Positions 16,572 through 25,174 of a stretch of 64,000 bases of DNA are shown piece by piece. The stretch comes from JAJEAD01 sp964420925 (GTDB lineage Bacteria > Pseudomonadota > Gammaproteobacteria > HK1). Each line of letters starts with the position of its first letter. Position 1 is the stretch's first letter. Made by a program: the position numbers and the translations under genes. A model generated the notes under the pieces. That model saw nothing but the letters and a program-made list of their open reading frames with translations, was not told where the DNA came from and made no database searches. The stretch is from assembly GCA_964420925.1 (NCBI GenBank), contig CAYQVB010000085.1:1-64000 (forward strand), read 5' to 3'.

Positions 16572-16977
16572 GATTCGTCCTCTCTTTCGAAAACAACTTC
16601 CTCGATAACCGTCCCTCTATCCAGTCTCCCTGGGTCGGGAGCATACGCCGGGCACGTATGCTGCGAAAGGAACGCCGACACCGGTCGAGCCCCCTCGGCG
16701 CAGGCTCCGCGACGGTCACGGACCCCCCGGGACTGGACTTGCCCTGACCCGACGCGGACACTCGTGTCATGTTGCATGAGCATCCATGTGGCGAAACTGA
16801 GCGCGCTTGCAGGGGAATTGTCGTGCTCCCTCGTTTTTCGTGGATTCCCTTGGTCCGCGGGAATCCGTTGCTGAATTCCCTTCCCAGATTGCGGGGTCGG
16901 CTTCCGCCATGGACGGCGTTCAGCGGAGAGTTCCTGGTGGATGGACCGCGGGCGGAGACCCTCGGAAGGCAGCCGAC
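16572..16977. other. 406-bp divergent intergenic region with a repeat hairpin
   Basis: Lies between the divergently transcribed binding-protein and ATP-grasp genes. It contains one dRS3-like palindrome (GGATTCCC, 9-base loop, GGGAATCC; 16842-16866), oriented opposite to the 24.9-kb copy and preceded by a related GGGGAATT...TCG flank. I see no confident promoter and no small gene that looks like a peptide precursor. Confidence 0.6.
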
Positions 16978-17976
16978 TTGAAGTGTCGCAACGCCGATAT
17001 CGTGTTCTTCGTGACGCGATCCGCCTATCCGGCGCGCGGCGCGCCACTCGGGGACTATCTTTCGACTGAACGCTTCGCCGCCAACGACCCGGACATCGAT
17101 GTTGCGGTCCTGACCTTCGGCGAGCCCGCGACGAAGATCTGTATCCGCGAGCGCCGCATTTGCATTCACCAGCCCGACACGGGTTGGATAGATCTCTCCA
17201 AGGGCCGGGTCTTCGTCTACTTCCCCGTTTCGTTCGAGCTCGAGGATGTCGCATTGCGGCCTCCCGACGACAGCGGGGGACCTTCCTCATTCGCGCATCG
17301 GCAATGGCGCGTAGTCACGGAATTGCTGGAAAACACGCTGCCGACCTATGGCGCGTGCATCAACCATCCCGCCCGATCGCGCCTCGCCTGCAACAAGCTC
17401 CACCAGCGTTCGGCCTTGCGCTCCGAACGCCTGCGCTTCATTCCGGGGCTGGTCACCAACGATTTCGCGATTTCCCCGGAGGAGCATCGGGCCGCCGATC
17501 GACTCATCGTCAAGTACATCTCTGAAGGTGGGGACCCGGATGAAGAGGATTCAACGCAGTTGCGCGCGGTGAGCGAGCTCATTGCCGGACATCAAGATGG
17601 GACGCCGCGAATGCACCAGGAGCTTCTCCTGTCGGACCACGAAGTGCGTTTCTACGTGTTCGAGGATGAGGTGCACGCCGTGCGAATCGAGGTGCAGGAC
17701 AAGATTCGGCTTCCGGACGTTCGCGATCAGGCACGAACGCCGGACGAGTTCTCGTTGACCGACCGGTACGACGCCTGGTTCGGGGAGCTTCGCCAATGCG
17801 TGAAGGGCCTCGGCCTCTGCTACGCAGTTATCGATGCGATTCCGACCGGTAGAGGACTCGAGCTGCTCGAGGTCAACGTGAACGGCACGTGGCAATGGCT
17901 CCCGGACCCCATTGCGAGAAGGCTCACGGACGCCTTCCACGCCCTGCTGCGGCGCAAGCTCGCTCGACCGATCTAG
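16978..17976 (+). CDS. ATP-grasp ligase-like protein (RimK/MvdD-related)
   Basis: Predicted ATP-dependent carboxylate ligase of about 332 residues. The N-terminal domain begins DIVFFVTRSAYP. A middle block with NHPARSRLACNKLHQRSALR, FIPGLVTNDF and RLIVKYI matches the region where RimK and microviridin-type (MvdC/MvdD) ligases have Asn-Lys-Leu and IP-TL-TN motifs. The C-terminal metal site is LLEVNVNGTWQWLPDP, close to the EINPxGQW-type motif of graspetide ligases. I chose a TTG start because GGAAGG lies 9 bp ahead and the protein then begins as the family does; an ATG at 16909 is the alternative. No precursor peptide is visible nearby, so the amino-acid or peptide substrate is unknown. Its stop codon lies in an inverted-repeat element. 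Confidence 0.65.
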   Translation: MKCRNADIVFFVTRSAYPARGAPLGDYLSTERFAANDPDIDVAVLTFGEPATKICIRERRICIHQPDTGWIDLSKGRVFVYFPVSFELEDVALRPPDDSGGPSSFAHRQWRVVTELLENTLPTYGACINHPARSRLACNKLHQRSALRSERLRFIPGLVTNDFAISPEEHRAADRLIVKYISEGGDPDEEDSTQLRAVSELIAGHQDGTPRMHQELLLSDHEVRFYVFEDEVHAVRIEVQDKIRLPDVRDQARTPDEFSLTDRYDAWFGELRQCVKGLGLCYAVIDAIPTGRGLELLEVNVNGTWQWLPDPIARRLTDAFHALLRRKLARPI

Positions 17977-18265
17977 CGGCACTATCTCACCGATTTCCTG
18001 CTGCGGACACCAATCTGCTCGCGCTAGCGGGCCGGACTCCCTCGAGCCGCTTCGACGTAGTGTCGGCTACCTGCTGCGCTCCGCAATCCCTGCTCCGCTT
18101 GCAGGCCGGGGCAAGCCATCCTTGGCTTGCCCGCTCGCCGGGACGAAGTGCCACCGGCACTTCGTCTGGTTCCGGCTCGCCCTACAGCGTCTCTCGGTCC
18201 GTGCGCCCCGCTATCGCGGCACCTTGGCGCCCTCGCTACGAAAATCGGTGAGACATTGCCACTAG
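17973..18265. mobile_element. 293-bp inverted-repeat element (MITE-like) between convergent genes
   Basis: The ends are 25-bp inverted repeats matching at 21 positions (CTAGcGGCA...TCTCACCGATTT). Inside are two perfect 10-bp hairpins: GGGCAAGCCA/TGGCTTGCCC with a TCCT loop, and ACGAAGTGCC/GGCACTTCGT with an ACC loop. The TAG stop of the ATP-grasp gene lies in the left repeat and the TAG stop of the minus-strand CmcJ-family gene in the right repeat. No transposase is encoded. It could be a non-autonomous insertion or a specialised bidirectional 3' end. Confidence 0.65.
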
Positions 18266-19251
18266 TCGTAAAGCACCACGCAGCGCACCTCGATGCTCCA
18301 GCGATCGGGCGCGTCGGGCGCGGTCGTCGGGTCTTCGAACGCACTGTGAAAGCTGAAGGTGCAGGGGACGTCCGGACTCGCCGCGTCCGCGTTCACGCCC
18401 TTCGAGCGCGCCAGACCTCCCGCCGAATCCCACTGCTTTATCAGCAGCGGCTCGTCTCGGGTCAGGGCGGGATAGAAGTACCAGCGATGCTCGTCGGAGT
18501 GCTTCGCAAAGTAGTTCTCGCCGATCCGATCGGCGTAGTGGACCTCGAAGACCACCAGATCGTCGGGATGTACGCTCGTCGCATCGCAGAGCGCGAGCGG
18601 ATGGACGGCCACCGGCTCGCGGGAGATACTTCGCCAGAGATTGATGATCGCGAAGCGGCCCGCTTCGAGGGTGCGCGTCACGCTCGTCTCGTCGAGGAGC
18701 GTAGCGCCCTCCGGCAACCGGGTGCGGTACGTGTCATTGCCGGTGGGCGGTCCGGCCAGGTCGAGCAAGCGCTGCGGCCCGCTGGCCAGCGTGTAGTCTC
18801 CGTGCACCAGGTGTATGGGAGGCTGCACCGGCTGCCCGCCTTCGCTGCGGCGCCCGCTCCGATTGCCGAAAGCCGATCGGATGTTGTGGTCGAAGGCTGC
18901 GACGCGGCGCGCAGCGGTAGCCTCCCGGACGATGCTCGCACACTGCGGGTAGTAGCGGCCCACCACCTCGTCGTGGTTCAGAAAGTCGACATCGCCGGCT
19001 TCCAGGGGGTGTTCGAGCAATTCGAAGCCGTTGACGTCGAGCGTGGGGCGTTGCGATCCGCGGAGGCGCCGTGCGTCATGAACCGGCATCTGCCGCTCTT
19101 CCAGATCGACGCCGGTCGTGCCGCTGTCGGTGCCGCCGGCGTCCCGGCGCGTGAACACCTTGCCGTTGCGGTAGAGCGAGCTCGTCACCGACGCCGCCAT
19201 GTAGGTGAACGCGCCGGTTCGCACCGCGTCGCTATGCGATTCCGATGTCAT
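18262..19251 (-). CDS. CmcJ/NvfI-family oxidoreductase
   Basis: Member of the family that includes the cephamycin protein CmcJ, fungal NvfI-type 2-oxoglutarate oxygenases and AsaB-like proteins. Support comes from IINLWRSISREPVAVHPLAL, a DDLVVFEVHYADRIGENYF block and HRWYFYPALTRDEPLLIKQW in the second half of 329 residues. Start at the Met before TSESHSDAV, 8 bp after the TauD-type gene, so the two are probably cotranscribed with TauD first. The chemistry (hydroxylation, endoperoxidation or none) cannot be predicted. The stop codon lies in the inverted-repeat element. Confidence 0.72.
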   Translation of the reverse strand: MTSESHSDAVRTGAFTYMAASVTSSLYRNGKVFTRRDAGGTDSGTTGVDLEERQMPVHDARRLRGSQRPTLDVNGFELLEHPLEAGDVDFLNHDEVVGRYYPQCASIVREATAARRVAAFDHNIRSAFGNRSGRRSEGGQPVQPPIHLVHGDYTLASGPQRLLDLAGPPTGNDTYRTRLPEGATLLDETSVTRTLEAGRFAIINLWRSISREPVAVHPLALCDATSVHPDDLVVFEVHYADRIGENYFAKHSDEHRWYFYPALTRDEPLLIKQWDSAGGLARSKGVNADAASPDVPCTFSFHSAFEDPTTAPDAPDRWSIEVRCVVLYD

Positions 19252-19259
19252 CGCTCGGG

Positions 19260-20168
19260 TCAGCTCGGGCGGGATGCCTCGTGAATGGAGATACGGTGCA
19301 TGACGCGCCGCTGCCCATAGTAGTCGTTGAGCGCGAAGTGCAGCACGCAACGGTTGTCCCAGATGCCGAGGCAGTGGTGGCGCCAGCGATAGCGGCAGGT
19401 GAACTCGAGCCGCTCCCCATGGCGCCAGAGAAACTCGAGCAGGGGGCGGCTTTCCTCGCGATTCATGCCGCTGAAGTGGGAGGTGAAGGCGCGGTTGACG
19501 TAGAGGGAGCGCCGGCCCGACTCGGGATGGCGGCGCACCACCGGGTGCTCGTGCTCGATGACCTCGGTGCTGGCGCGGGCATGGGTGCTCGCGTTGAAGG
19601 TACGGTCTTCGGGTCGGGGGGCGTGCTCGCGGGCAACCGCGGGGAAGCGCGCCGCCTCGCCTCCGTAGGGCATCGCCGAGGTGTGGACCGCGCGCAACCC
19701 CTCGAGCATCTCCTTCATGCCCTCCGACAGGGTCTCGCAGGCAAGGTACTGGTTCGAGAACAGGGTGTCGCCGCCGTGGGTCGGGGCTTCCTTGATGTAC
19801 ACCACGCTGCCGAGGTTGGGACGTTCCCGGTAGGTCACGTCGGCGTGCCAGAATCCTCCCAGGTTGAGCGACCGGTCGCGCGGCTCCTTGACGATCTGGT
19901 AGACCTCGGGGTGGCCTTCGAGGGCGGGCATGCGCAAGGGGTAGACGAAGGGCTCCTCGTCGACTTCCCCGAAACGGGCGGCGAAGTCGCGCTGCTGATC
20001 GGGGTTCAGTTCCTGGTCGGGAAAGAAGATCACCAGGTGGTCGAGCAAGGCCCGGCGGATCGCCGCAAAGCACGACTCGCCGAGCGGCGCCGCGAGGTCG
20101 ACACCGCGAATCTCCGCGCCGAGCGCGCCCGACAGCGGCGCTATCCGAATGTCTCCCGCGCTTTGCAT
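19260..20168 (-). CDS. TauD/TfdA-family Fe(II)/2-oxoglutarate dioxygenase
   Basis: Soluble 302-residue oxygenase of the TauD/TfdA fold. The iron facial triad is recognisable as the His-X-Asp in GGFWHADVTY (about residue 107) and a distal His in NDYYGQRRVMHRI. A downstream Arg (HRISIHEAS) fits the 2-oxoglutarate carboxylate clamp. The N-terminus GAEIRGVDLAAPL is characteristic. Alpha-ketoglutarate and O2 are the likely co-substrates; the primary substrate could be taurine, an aryloxyalkanoate or another acid. Divergent from an aminotransferase and cotranscribed with the CmcJ-family gene. Confidence 0.85.
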   Translation of the reverse strand: MQSAGDIRIAPLSGALGAEIRGVDLAAPLGESCFAAIRRALLDHLVIFFPDQELNPDQQRDFAARFGEVDEEPFVYPLRMPALEGHPEVYQIVKEPRDRSLNLGGFWHADVTYRERPNLGSVVYIKEAPTHGGDTLFSNQYLACETLSEGMKEMLEGLRAVHTSAMPYGGEAARFPAVAREHAPRPEDRTFNASTHARASTEVIEHEHPVVRRHPESGRRSLYVNRAFTSHFSGMNREESRPLLEFLWRHGERLEFTCRYRWRHHCLGIWDNRCVLHFALNDYYGQRRVMHRISIHEASRPS

Positions 20169-20298
20169 CCTGCTGGTTTGAAGTTCGTTCCGGCGTCGAA
20201 TCAGCCGGGCGCGATTCTACCGGAGCGCCGCCGTGTCGCGGCGACGGCCAAGCGAGTCGCCACTGCCATCTCCCGAGCTTCCACGTCCCCCGCCGCGC

Positions 20299-20325
20299 TT
20301 TGGGACGCGGGTGCGATGGTATAGT
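20299..20325 (+). promoter_or_regulatory. Possible promoter of the aminotransferase gene
   Basis: TATAGT (20320-20325) is a fair -10, about 35 bp before the ATG. TTTGGG upstream is a poor -35 at short spacing. AAGGAG-type RBS follows at about 20349. Confidence 0.35.
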
Positions 20326-20360
20326 GGCCCGCCGAACGGCACCCGGACAAGGAGCGCGAC

Positions 20361-21770
20361 ATGGCGGCGACGATGCGGAACTTGAGGTACGACACCCAGG
20401 ACCTCTGGCGCAAGGACCGCGACCACAATGTCCATCCGTGGACGGACTTTGCCACCTTCAAGGAGCAGGGCTCGCTGGTGGTGGCGGAGTCGGAGGGCTG
20501 CTACGTCTACGACTCGGACGGCGCGCGCTACCTCGACGGGATCGGCGGCCTGTGGTGCGTCAACATCGGCTACGGCAACGAGGAGATGGCGCTGGCGATC
20601 GCGGAGCAGGCGCGGCGCATGACCTACTACTCGACGTTCGGCCACATCACCACCCCGCCCGCGGCGGAGCTCGCCGCGAAGCTCGCGGAGCTCGCGCCGG
20701 GCCCCCTCAACCACGTGTTCTTCGGCACCGGCGGTTCCATGTCGAACGACACCGCCATCCGCATCATTCACTTCTACTTCAACCGCCTCGGCAAGAAGAA
20801 CAAGAAGAAGATCATCGCGCGCACCGACGGCTACCACGGCAGCACCTACCTCGCGATGTCGATGACGGGAGTCGCCTTCGACCACCAGGGCTTCGACCTC
20901 GCGCCGGACCTCGTGCGACACATCCCCAACCCCAATCCTTACCGCCGCCCCGAGGGCATGTCGATGGATGCCTTCTGCGACGAGAAGGTGGCGGACCTTG
21001 AGAACGCCATTCTCGATCTGGGGCCGGATAACGTCGCCGCCTTCATCGCCGAGCCCATCATGGGCGCGGGCGGGGTCGTCGTCCCGCCGCCCGGCTATCA
21101 CCGGCGCACGAAAGAAGTGTGCGAGAAGTACGAAGTGCTCTACATCTCCGACGAGGTGGTGACCGGCTTCGGGCGCCTCGGACACTTCTTCGCCTCCGAG
21201 CCCGTCTTCGACTTCGTCCCCGACATCATCACCTGCGCCAAGGGCCTCAGCTCGGGATACCTGCCCCTGTCGGCGACCATCCTCTCCGATGAGATCTACG
21301 ACGTGATCAGCGTGCCGCAGGCCGACGGCGCGCTCTTCACCCACGGCTTCACCTACTCGGGTCACCCGGTGTGCTGCGCCGCGGGGCTCAAGAATATCGA
21401 GATCATGGAGCGCGACGACATCTGTGGTCACGTGCTGGAAGTCGGCCCGTACCTGGAAGAGCAGCTCGCCACGCTTCGGGATCTCCCGATCGTCGGCGAC
21501 GTGCGCGGCAAGCGCTTCATGATGTGCGTGGAGAACGTCGCCGATCGCGAGACCAAGGCGCTGCTTCCCGAAGAGGCGGCGGTGGGCAACCGCATCGCGG
21601 CCCATGCCCAGAAGCGCGGGGTCATCGTGCGTCCCATCGCTCACCTGAACGTGCTCTCGCCGCCGCTCACCATGACGACGCGCCAGGTGGACGAGCTGGT
21701 CGGCGTGCTGCGCGAGAGCATCGTCGAGACCATGGACGACTTGCGCCGGGAGGGACTCTGGTCGGGCTGA
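20361..21770 (+). CDS. Class III PLP-dependent omega-aminotransferase
   Basis: PLP enzyme of 469 residues that moves an amino group from an omega-amine (taurine, polyamine or beta-alanine are typical) to a keto acid. Recognisable parts are LDGIGGLWCVNIGYG (substrate/cofactor pocket, about 57-71), the GTGGSMSND phosphate-binding turn, DGYHGSTY, EPIMGAGGV, ISDEVVTGFGR with the PLP-binding Asp, and AKGLSSGYLP with the Schiff-base Lys. It resembles putrescine- and taurine-pyruvate aminotransferases. An adjacent divergent TauD-like oxygenase makes taurine-type substrates possible, but that is inference. Confidence 0.88.
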   Translation: MAATMRNLRYDTQDLWRKDRDHNVHPWTDFATFKEQGSLVVAESEGCYVYDSDGARYLDGIGGLWCVNIGYGNEEMALAIAEQARRMTYYSTFGHITTPPAAELAAKLAELAPGPLNHVFFGTGGSMSNDTAIRIIHFYFNRLGKKNKKKIIARTDGYHGSTYLAMSMTGVAFDHQGFDLAPDLVRHIPNPNPYRRPEGMSMDAFCDEKVADLENAILDLGPDNVAAFIAEPIMGAGGVVVPPPGYHRRTKEVCEKYEVLYISDEVVTGFGRLGHFFASEPVFDFVPDIITCAKGLSSGYLPLSATILSDEIYDVISVPQADGALFTHGFTYSGHPVCCAAGLKNIEIMERDDICGHVLEVGPYLEEQLATLRDLPIVGDVRGKRFMMCVENVADRETKALLPEEAAVGNRIAAHAQKRGVIVRPIAHLNVLSPPLTMTTRQVDELVGVLRESIVETMDDLRREGLWSG

Positions 21771-21779
21771 CCGGAAGGT

Positions 21780-21805
21780 CCCGGCCGCGTCACCCGGCGG
21801 CCGGG
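21780..21805 (+). terminator. Hairpin after the aminotransferase gene
   Basis: CCCGGCCG and CGGCCGGG form a perfect 8-bp stem with a 10-base loop, 9 bp past the stop. No clear U-tract, so termination strength is uncertain. Confidence 0.45.
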
Positions 21806-21924
21806 AACGCTTCGCCGAAGGAGAGGATGCTACGCGCCGAAATCGAGGTGGCCGGCGGCGCACCGCGCGCCGATCGATCACCTTCGGATGCACCCGATTC
21901 CGAGCGGGAAGGACCCAGGGAAGG

Positions 21925-22524
21925 ATGAGCGCCAAGGCAATCCGCCAGGTCTTCGACGAGGACTACTACGAGCGTTTCTACCGCAGCACCCGCACCCGGG
22001 CCGAGACGCCCGAGGACGCGTTGCGCCGCGCCGCCTTCATCACGAGCTATCTCGCGCACATCGGGCTTCCGGTGGCGCGCGTCCTCGACATCGGCTGCGG
22101 CCTCGGCCGCACGCTGGCCGGGGTGCAGACCGCGTATCCGATGGCGCACTGCACCGGCGTCGAGGTGAGCGACTATCTCTGCGAGGAGCACGGGTGGATC
22201 CGGGGTTCCGTGCTCGACTATCGGACGGAAGAGCCCTTCGATCTCGTGATCTGCAACGATGTCATCCAGTACCTGGGGCACGCCGATGCCCGGGTCGCCA
22301 TCGACAACCTCGCCACGCTGTGCCAGGGCGCGCTCTACTTCGGCGCGCTCACGCGCGAGGACTGGGAGGAGAACTGCGACCGCACCCGGACCGACGACGA
22401 GGTCTGCCTGCGCAGCACCCGCTGGTATCGCCGGCAGCTCCGGCGCGACTTCGTCCCCATCGGGGGCGGCCTGTTCCTGCGTCGCCCCGAGGCGGTGACT
22501 CTCTGGAGCCTGGAAAGGGTGTGA
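21925..22524 (+). CDS. Class I SAM-dependent methyltransferase
   Basis: Small 199-residue methyltransferase. The SAM-binding glycine loop is VLDIGCGLGRTL (about residues 53-64), followed by TGVEVSDYLC with the acidic ribose contact and DLVICNDVIQYLGH as motif IV-like. AGGAAGG... (GGGAAGG at about 21913) precedes the ATG. The substrate is not apparent. It faces the VOC gene convergently with only 7 bp between stops. May belong with the aminotransferase upstream. Confidence 0.8.
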   Translation: MSAKAIRQVFDEDYYERFYRSTRTRAETPEDALRRAAFITSYLAHIGLPVARVLDIGCGLGRTLAGVQTAYPMAHCTGVEVSDYLCEEHGWIRGSVLDYRTEEPFDLVICNDVIQYLGHADARVAIDNLATLCQGALYFGALTREDWEENCDRTRTDDEVCLRSTRWYRRQLRRDFVPIGGGLFLRRPEAVTLWSLERV

Positions 22525-22531
22525 AGAAGAG

Positions 22532-22954
22532 CTACTCCGGCGCGGCCCAGGGGTCGTAGGAGCCGATGTTCCAGACGTGACCTTCCGGGTCCCGGCAGGC
22601 GAAGAAGGTGCCTCCGTGCTCGGGGTTCTCCAGGGGAGATACGATCTCGGCGCCGGCCGCCACCACCCCCTCGTGCACCGCATGCGGGTCGTCGACCACG
22701 ACGTAGGCGCACTGCGTGTTCGCACCTCCGGGGCCCGGCACGCTCATCAACTGCCCATGCGCGTCGTCACGCTCGCTGCCGAGCATGATCATGCCGTCGC
22801 CGAGGGTGAGTTGCGCGTGGGCGATGCCGCCATCGTCATCCGGCACGACGAGGTGCCTCGAGAATCCGAGCACCCGGCACAGCCAGTCGATCGCGGCCGG
22901 CGCATCGCGGTATCGCATCGTGGGCATCACGGGCGACTTGCCAGACGTGGGCAT
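22532..22954 (-). CDS. VOC-family protein (glyoxalase/bleomycin-resistance fold)
   Basis: Cytoplasmic 140-residue protein with two beta-alpha-beta-beta-beta modules: PTMRYRDAPAAIDWLCRVLG (about 11-30) opens the first, and TFFACRDPEGHVWNIGSYDP closes the second. It resembles PhnB/glyoxalase-like proteins of unknown activity. The Met before PTSGKSP is chosen because GGAGAAG lies 6 bp ahead of it; the longer frame begins inside the promoter region. Confidence 0.8.
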   Translation of the reverse strand: MPTSGKSPVMPTMRYRDAPAAIDWLCRVLGFSRHLVVPDDDGGIAHAQLTLGDGMIMLGSERDDAHGQLMSVPGPGGANTQCAYVVVDDPHAVHEGVVAAGAEIVSPLENPEHGGTFFACRDPEGHVWNIGSYDPWAAPE

Positions 22955-23096
22955 GGGCTCTTCTCCGGCTGCACACAGGAAGGGGCAGTATATTGCGCCG
23001 GACCCGTTTTCGAGTCGTACCCGGAAGCATGCCATGGCGCTGCGGCGGCGGAGATCCTCCGACGAAGCGAGGGATCGAGGAACGACGTCGTTCCGG

Positions 23097-24761
23097 TTAT
23101 CCGGCGTCGGACCGGCGAAGGTCGCGCAGCGTCCGGGTCGGAGTGATCGCCTCGGGGTCGGTACGAAGCTCGATCAACGCCGCTCGTCCGGCGCTCGCGG
23201 CCCGCTCGAAGGCGACCGGGAAGTCCTCGCTTCTCGTCACCGTCTCCGCGTGCGCGCCGTAGCTTCTGGCCAGCGCGGCGAAGTCCGGGTTGTGGAGCTC
23301 CGAGGCGATGACGCGGCCGGGGTAGTGCACTTCCTGGTGCATGCGGATGCTGCCGTATAGGGAGTTGTTGGCGACGATGACGATGATCGCGAGCCCGTAC
23401 TGCATGGCGGTGGCGAGCTCCTGGCCGGTCATCTGGAAGCAGCCGTCTCCCGCGAAGCACACCACGGTAAGCCCGGGGTGGACGAGCTTGGCCGCGATGG
23501 CGGCGGGGAGGCCGTATCCCATGGAGCCGCTGGTGGGTGCGAGCTGGGAGGGGTAGGCGCGGTAGCGGTAGTAGCGCTGAACGAAGGCGCTGTAGTTCCC
23601 CGCGCCGTTGGTGACGATGGCATCTTCGGGCAGGACTTCGCGCAGGTGGCAGAGCACGGACTCGAGCTTCACCGCGCCCGGCGTCTCCGCCGGTTCCGTC
23701 CAGCGCTCGTAGTCGACGCGCGCCGCCCGCGACCAGTCGCGCCAGGGTGCAGGGTCGATTCCGTCGATCTCGACGAGACGCGCCGCGAACGAAGCGAGCG
23801 AGGCGTTGACTGCGAGGTCGGGCCGGTACACCCGTCCCGGCTCCTCGCTGCTCGCATGGACGTGCACGAGGCGCTGGTGCGGGTTGGGTACTTCGACGAG
23901 GCGGTAGCCCCCCGTGGTGAACCCGCCCAGGCGGGATCCGAGAACGAGCAGCAGGTCGCAGTCCCGCACCCGTTGCGCGAGCGCGGGACTGATGCCGAGG
24001 CCGAGATCGCCGACGTAGCAGGCGCGGCGGTTGTCGACGTAGTCCTGACGGCGCAACGCCGCCGCGACCGGCAGCGCGAGTCGCTCGGCGAAGGCCGCGA
24101 CCCGCTCCGCCGTCTCCGGGCGCCAGCCCGGCCCGCCCACCACGAGCAGCGGCCGCGTGCTCCGCCTCAGCATCTGCGCGACGCGGCGCAGGTCTTCCGC
24201 CGTCGCCTTGGGCGAGACTTCCGCCGCGGGACGGCCGTCCTCGACCGCGACCCGCGCCGAGAGCATGTCTTCGGGCAGCGCGAGGGCTACCGGTCCCGGC
24301 CGGCCGGCCTTCGCGACGTGCCAGGCGTGACTCAGGTACTCCGGGATGCGCTCGGTCAGATCGATCTGCGCCACCCACTTGGTGAGCGGACCGAGAAAGC
24401 GACGATAGTCGACTTCCTGGAACGCCTCGCGGTCGAGCGCGTCGCGCCCGACCTGGCCGATGAAGAGGATCATCGGGGTCGAGTCCTGGTGTGCGACGTG
24501 CAGGCCGGCGCAGGCGTTGGCGGTGCCCGGAGCCCGGGTGACGAAGCACACTCCGGGGCGCCCGGTCAGCTTGCCGTGGGCTTCGGCCATCATCGCCGCC
24601 GCCCCTTCGTGCCGGCTCACGACGGTGCGGATCGACGGGTGCTCGAAGAGGCCGTCCAGGGCCGCGAGGTAGCTCTCGCCCGGCACGCAGAAGACGGTGT
24701 CGCAGCCCTGGATGGCGAGCTGGTCGACGAGGATCCGTCCGCCGTGGCGATGGTTGTCCAT
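23097..24761 (-). CDS. Thiamine diphosphate-dependent enzyme, acetolactate synthase-like
   Basis: Three-domain ThDP enzyme of 554 residues. The PYR domain has the catalytic Glu in SRHEGAAAMMAEAHG (about residue 47). The central domain (about 190-330) resembles the FAD/DHS-type domain. The PP domain carries the ThDP motif GDGCFQMTGQELATAMQYG...ANN (about 420-450). No small regulatory subunit gene lies adjacent, so a catabolic acetolactate synthase-like, decarboxylase or ligase role is more likely than branched-chain biosynthesis. Start at the Met before DNHRHGG, the family's usual beginning. Confidence 0.82.
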   Translation of the reverse strand: MDNHRHGGRILVDQLAIQGCDTVFCVPGESYLAALDGLFEHPSIRTVVSRHEGAAAMMAEAHGKLTGRPGVCFVTRAPGTANACAGLHVAHQDSTPMILFIGQVGRDALDREAFQEVDYRRFLGPLTKWVAQIDLTERIPEYLSHAWHVAKAGRPGPVALALPEDMLSARVAVEDGRPAAEVSPKATAEDLRRVAQMLRRSTRPLLVVGGPGWRPETAERVAAFAERLALPVAAALRRQDYVDNRRACYVGDLGLGISPALAQRVRDCDLLLVLGSRLGGFTTGGYRLVEVPNPHQRLVHVHASSEEPGRVYRPDLAVNASLASFAARLVEIDGIDPAPWRDWSRAARVDYERWTEPAETPGAVKLESVLCHLREVLPEDAIVTNGAGNYSAFVQRYYRYRAYPSQLAPTSGSMGYGLPAAIAAKLVHPGLTVVCFAGDGCFQMTGQELATAMQYGLAIIVIVANNSLYGSIRMHQEVHYPGRVIASELHNPDFAALARSYGAHAETVTRSEDFPVAFERAASAGRAALIELRTDPEAITPTRTLRDLRRSDAG

Positions 24762-25174
24762 GGGTGCGTACTCCGCTGCCGGCCGGCCCGCTCGCGGCCC
24801 GCGGCAGCTTCGCACAGCTTCCGGGGAAGAGGTAGCTGCACGAGGACTCCACGTCTGCGCGATGTGGAAGCCTGCCTATGCCAGAGGACCTGTGCCCGCT
24901 GTCGCGAAGGGAACATCGACGTAGCACGTACGTTCGAGTCGTCTGTTTCCGTCATTCCCTTGATGAGCGGGAATCCACGACAAAGGGCGAGTGGGGGGAT
25001 TTGCCATGAAAGCGTGAGTGGTGCACCGGGACGGCGCCACGACGTGACTGCGCTCGCGGTGCGAAGCTTCGACCCGGAGAATCGGGTCGCGGCGGCGGGC
25101 GGGCTGGAAAAACGCGTCCGAATCGCCAAAGCTTTGCCGCCCGCCGGCATGCCGAACGAGGAGAGCATCGAGCA
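24762..25174. repeat. 413-bp intergenic region with an intact dRS3-like repeat (about 24932-25020)
   Basis: Holds the best uninterrupted copy of the family: GTTCGAGTCG, then CATTCCC-TTGATGAGC-GGGAATCCACGAC, and a CGAGTGGGGGGATTTGCC tail. The rest of the gap (25021-25174), ahead of the BKACE gene, shows GAGGAGA near 25156 but no recognisable promoter and no gene. Confidence 0.75.

Noticed and set aside
16769..16981. A 70-codon plus-strand frame ahead of the ATP-grasp gene as a candidate precursor peptide
   Set aside because: No leader-core pattern or repeated Thr/Glu/Asp motif, and it overlaps the repeat palindrome.
17912..18265. Open frames of about 117-120 codons across the element at 18 kb
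   Set aside because: They run through perfect hairpins and inverted repeats, so the openness follows from base composition.
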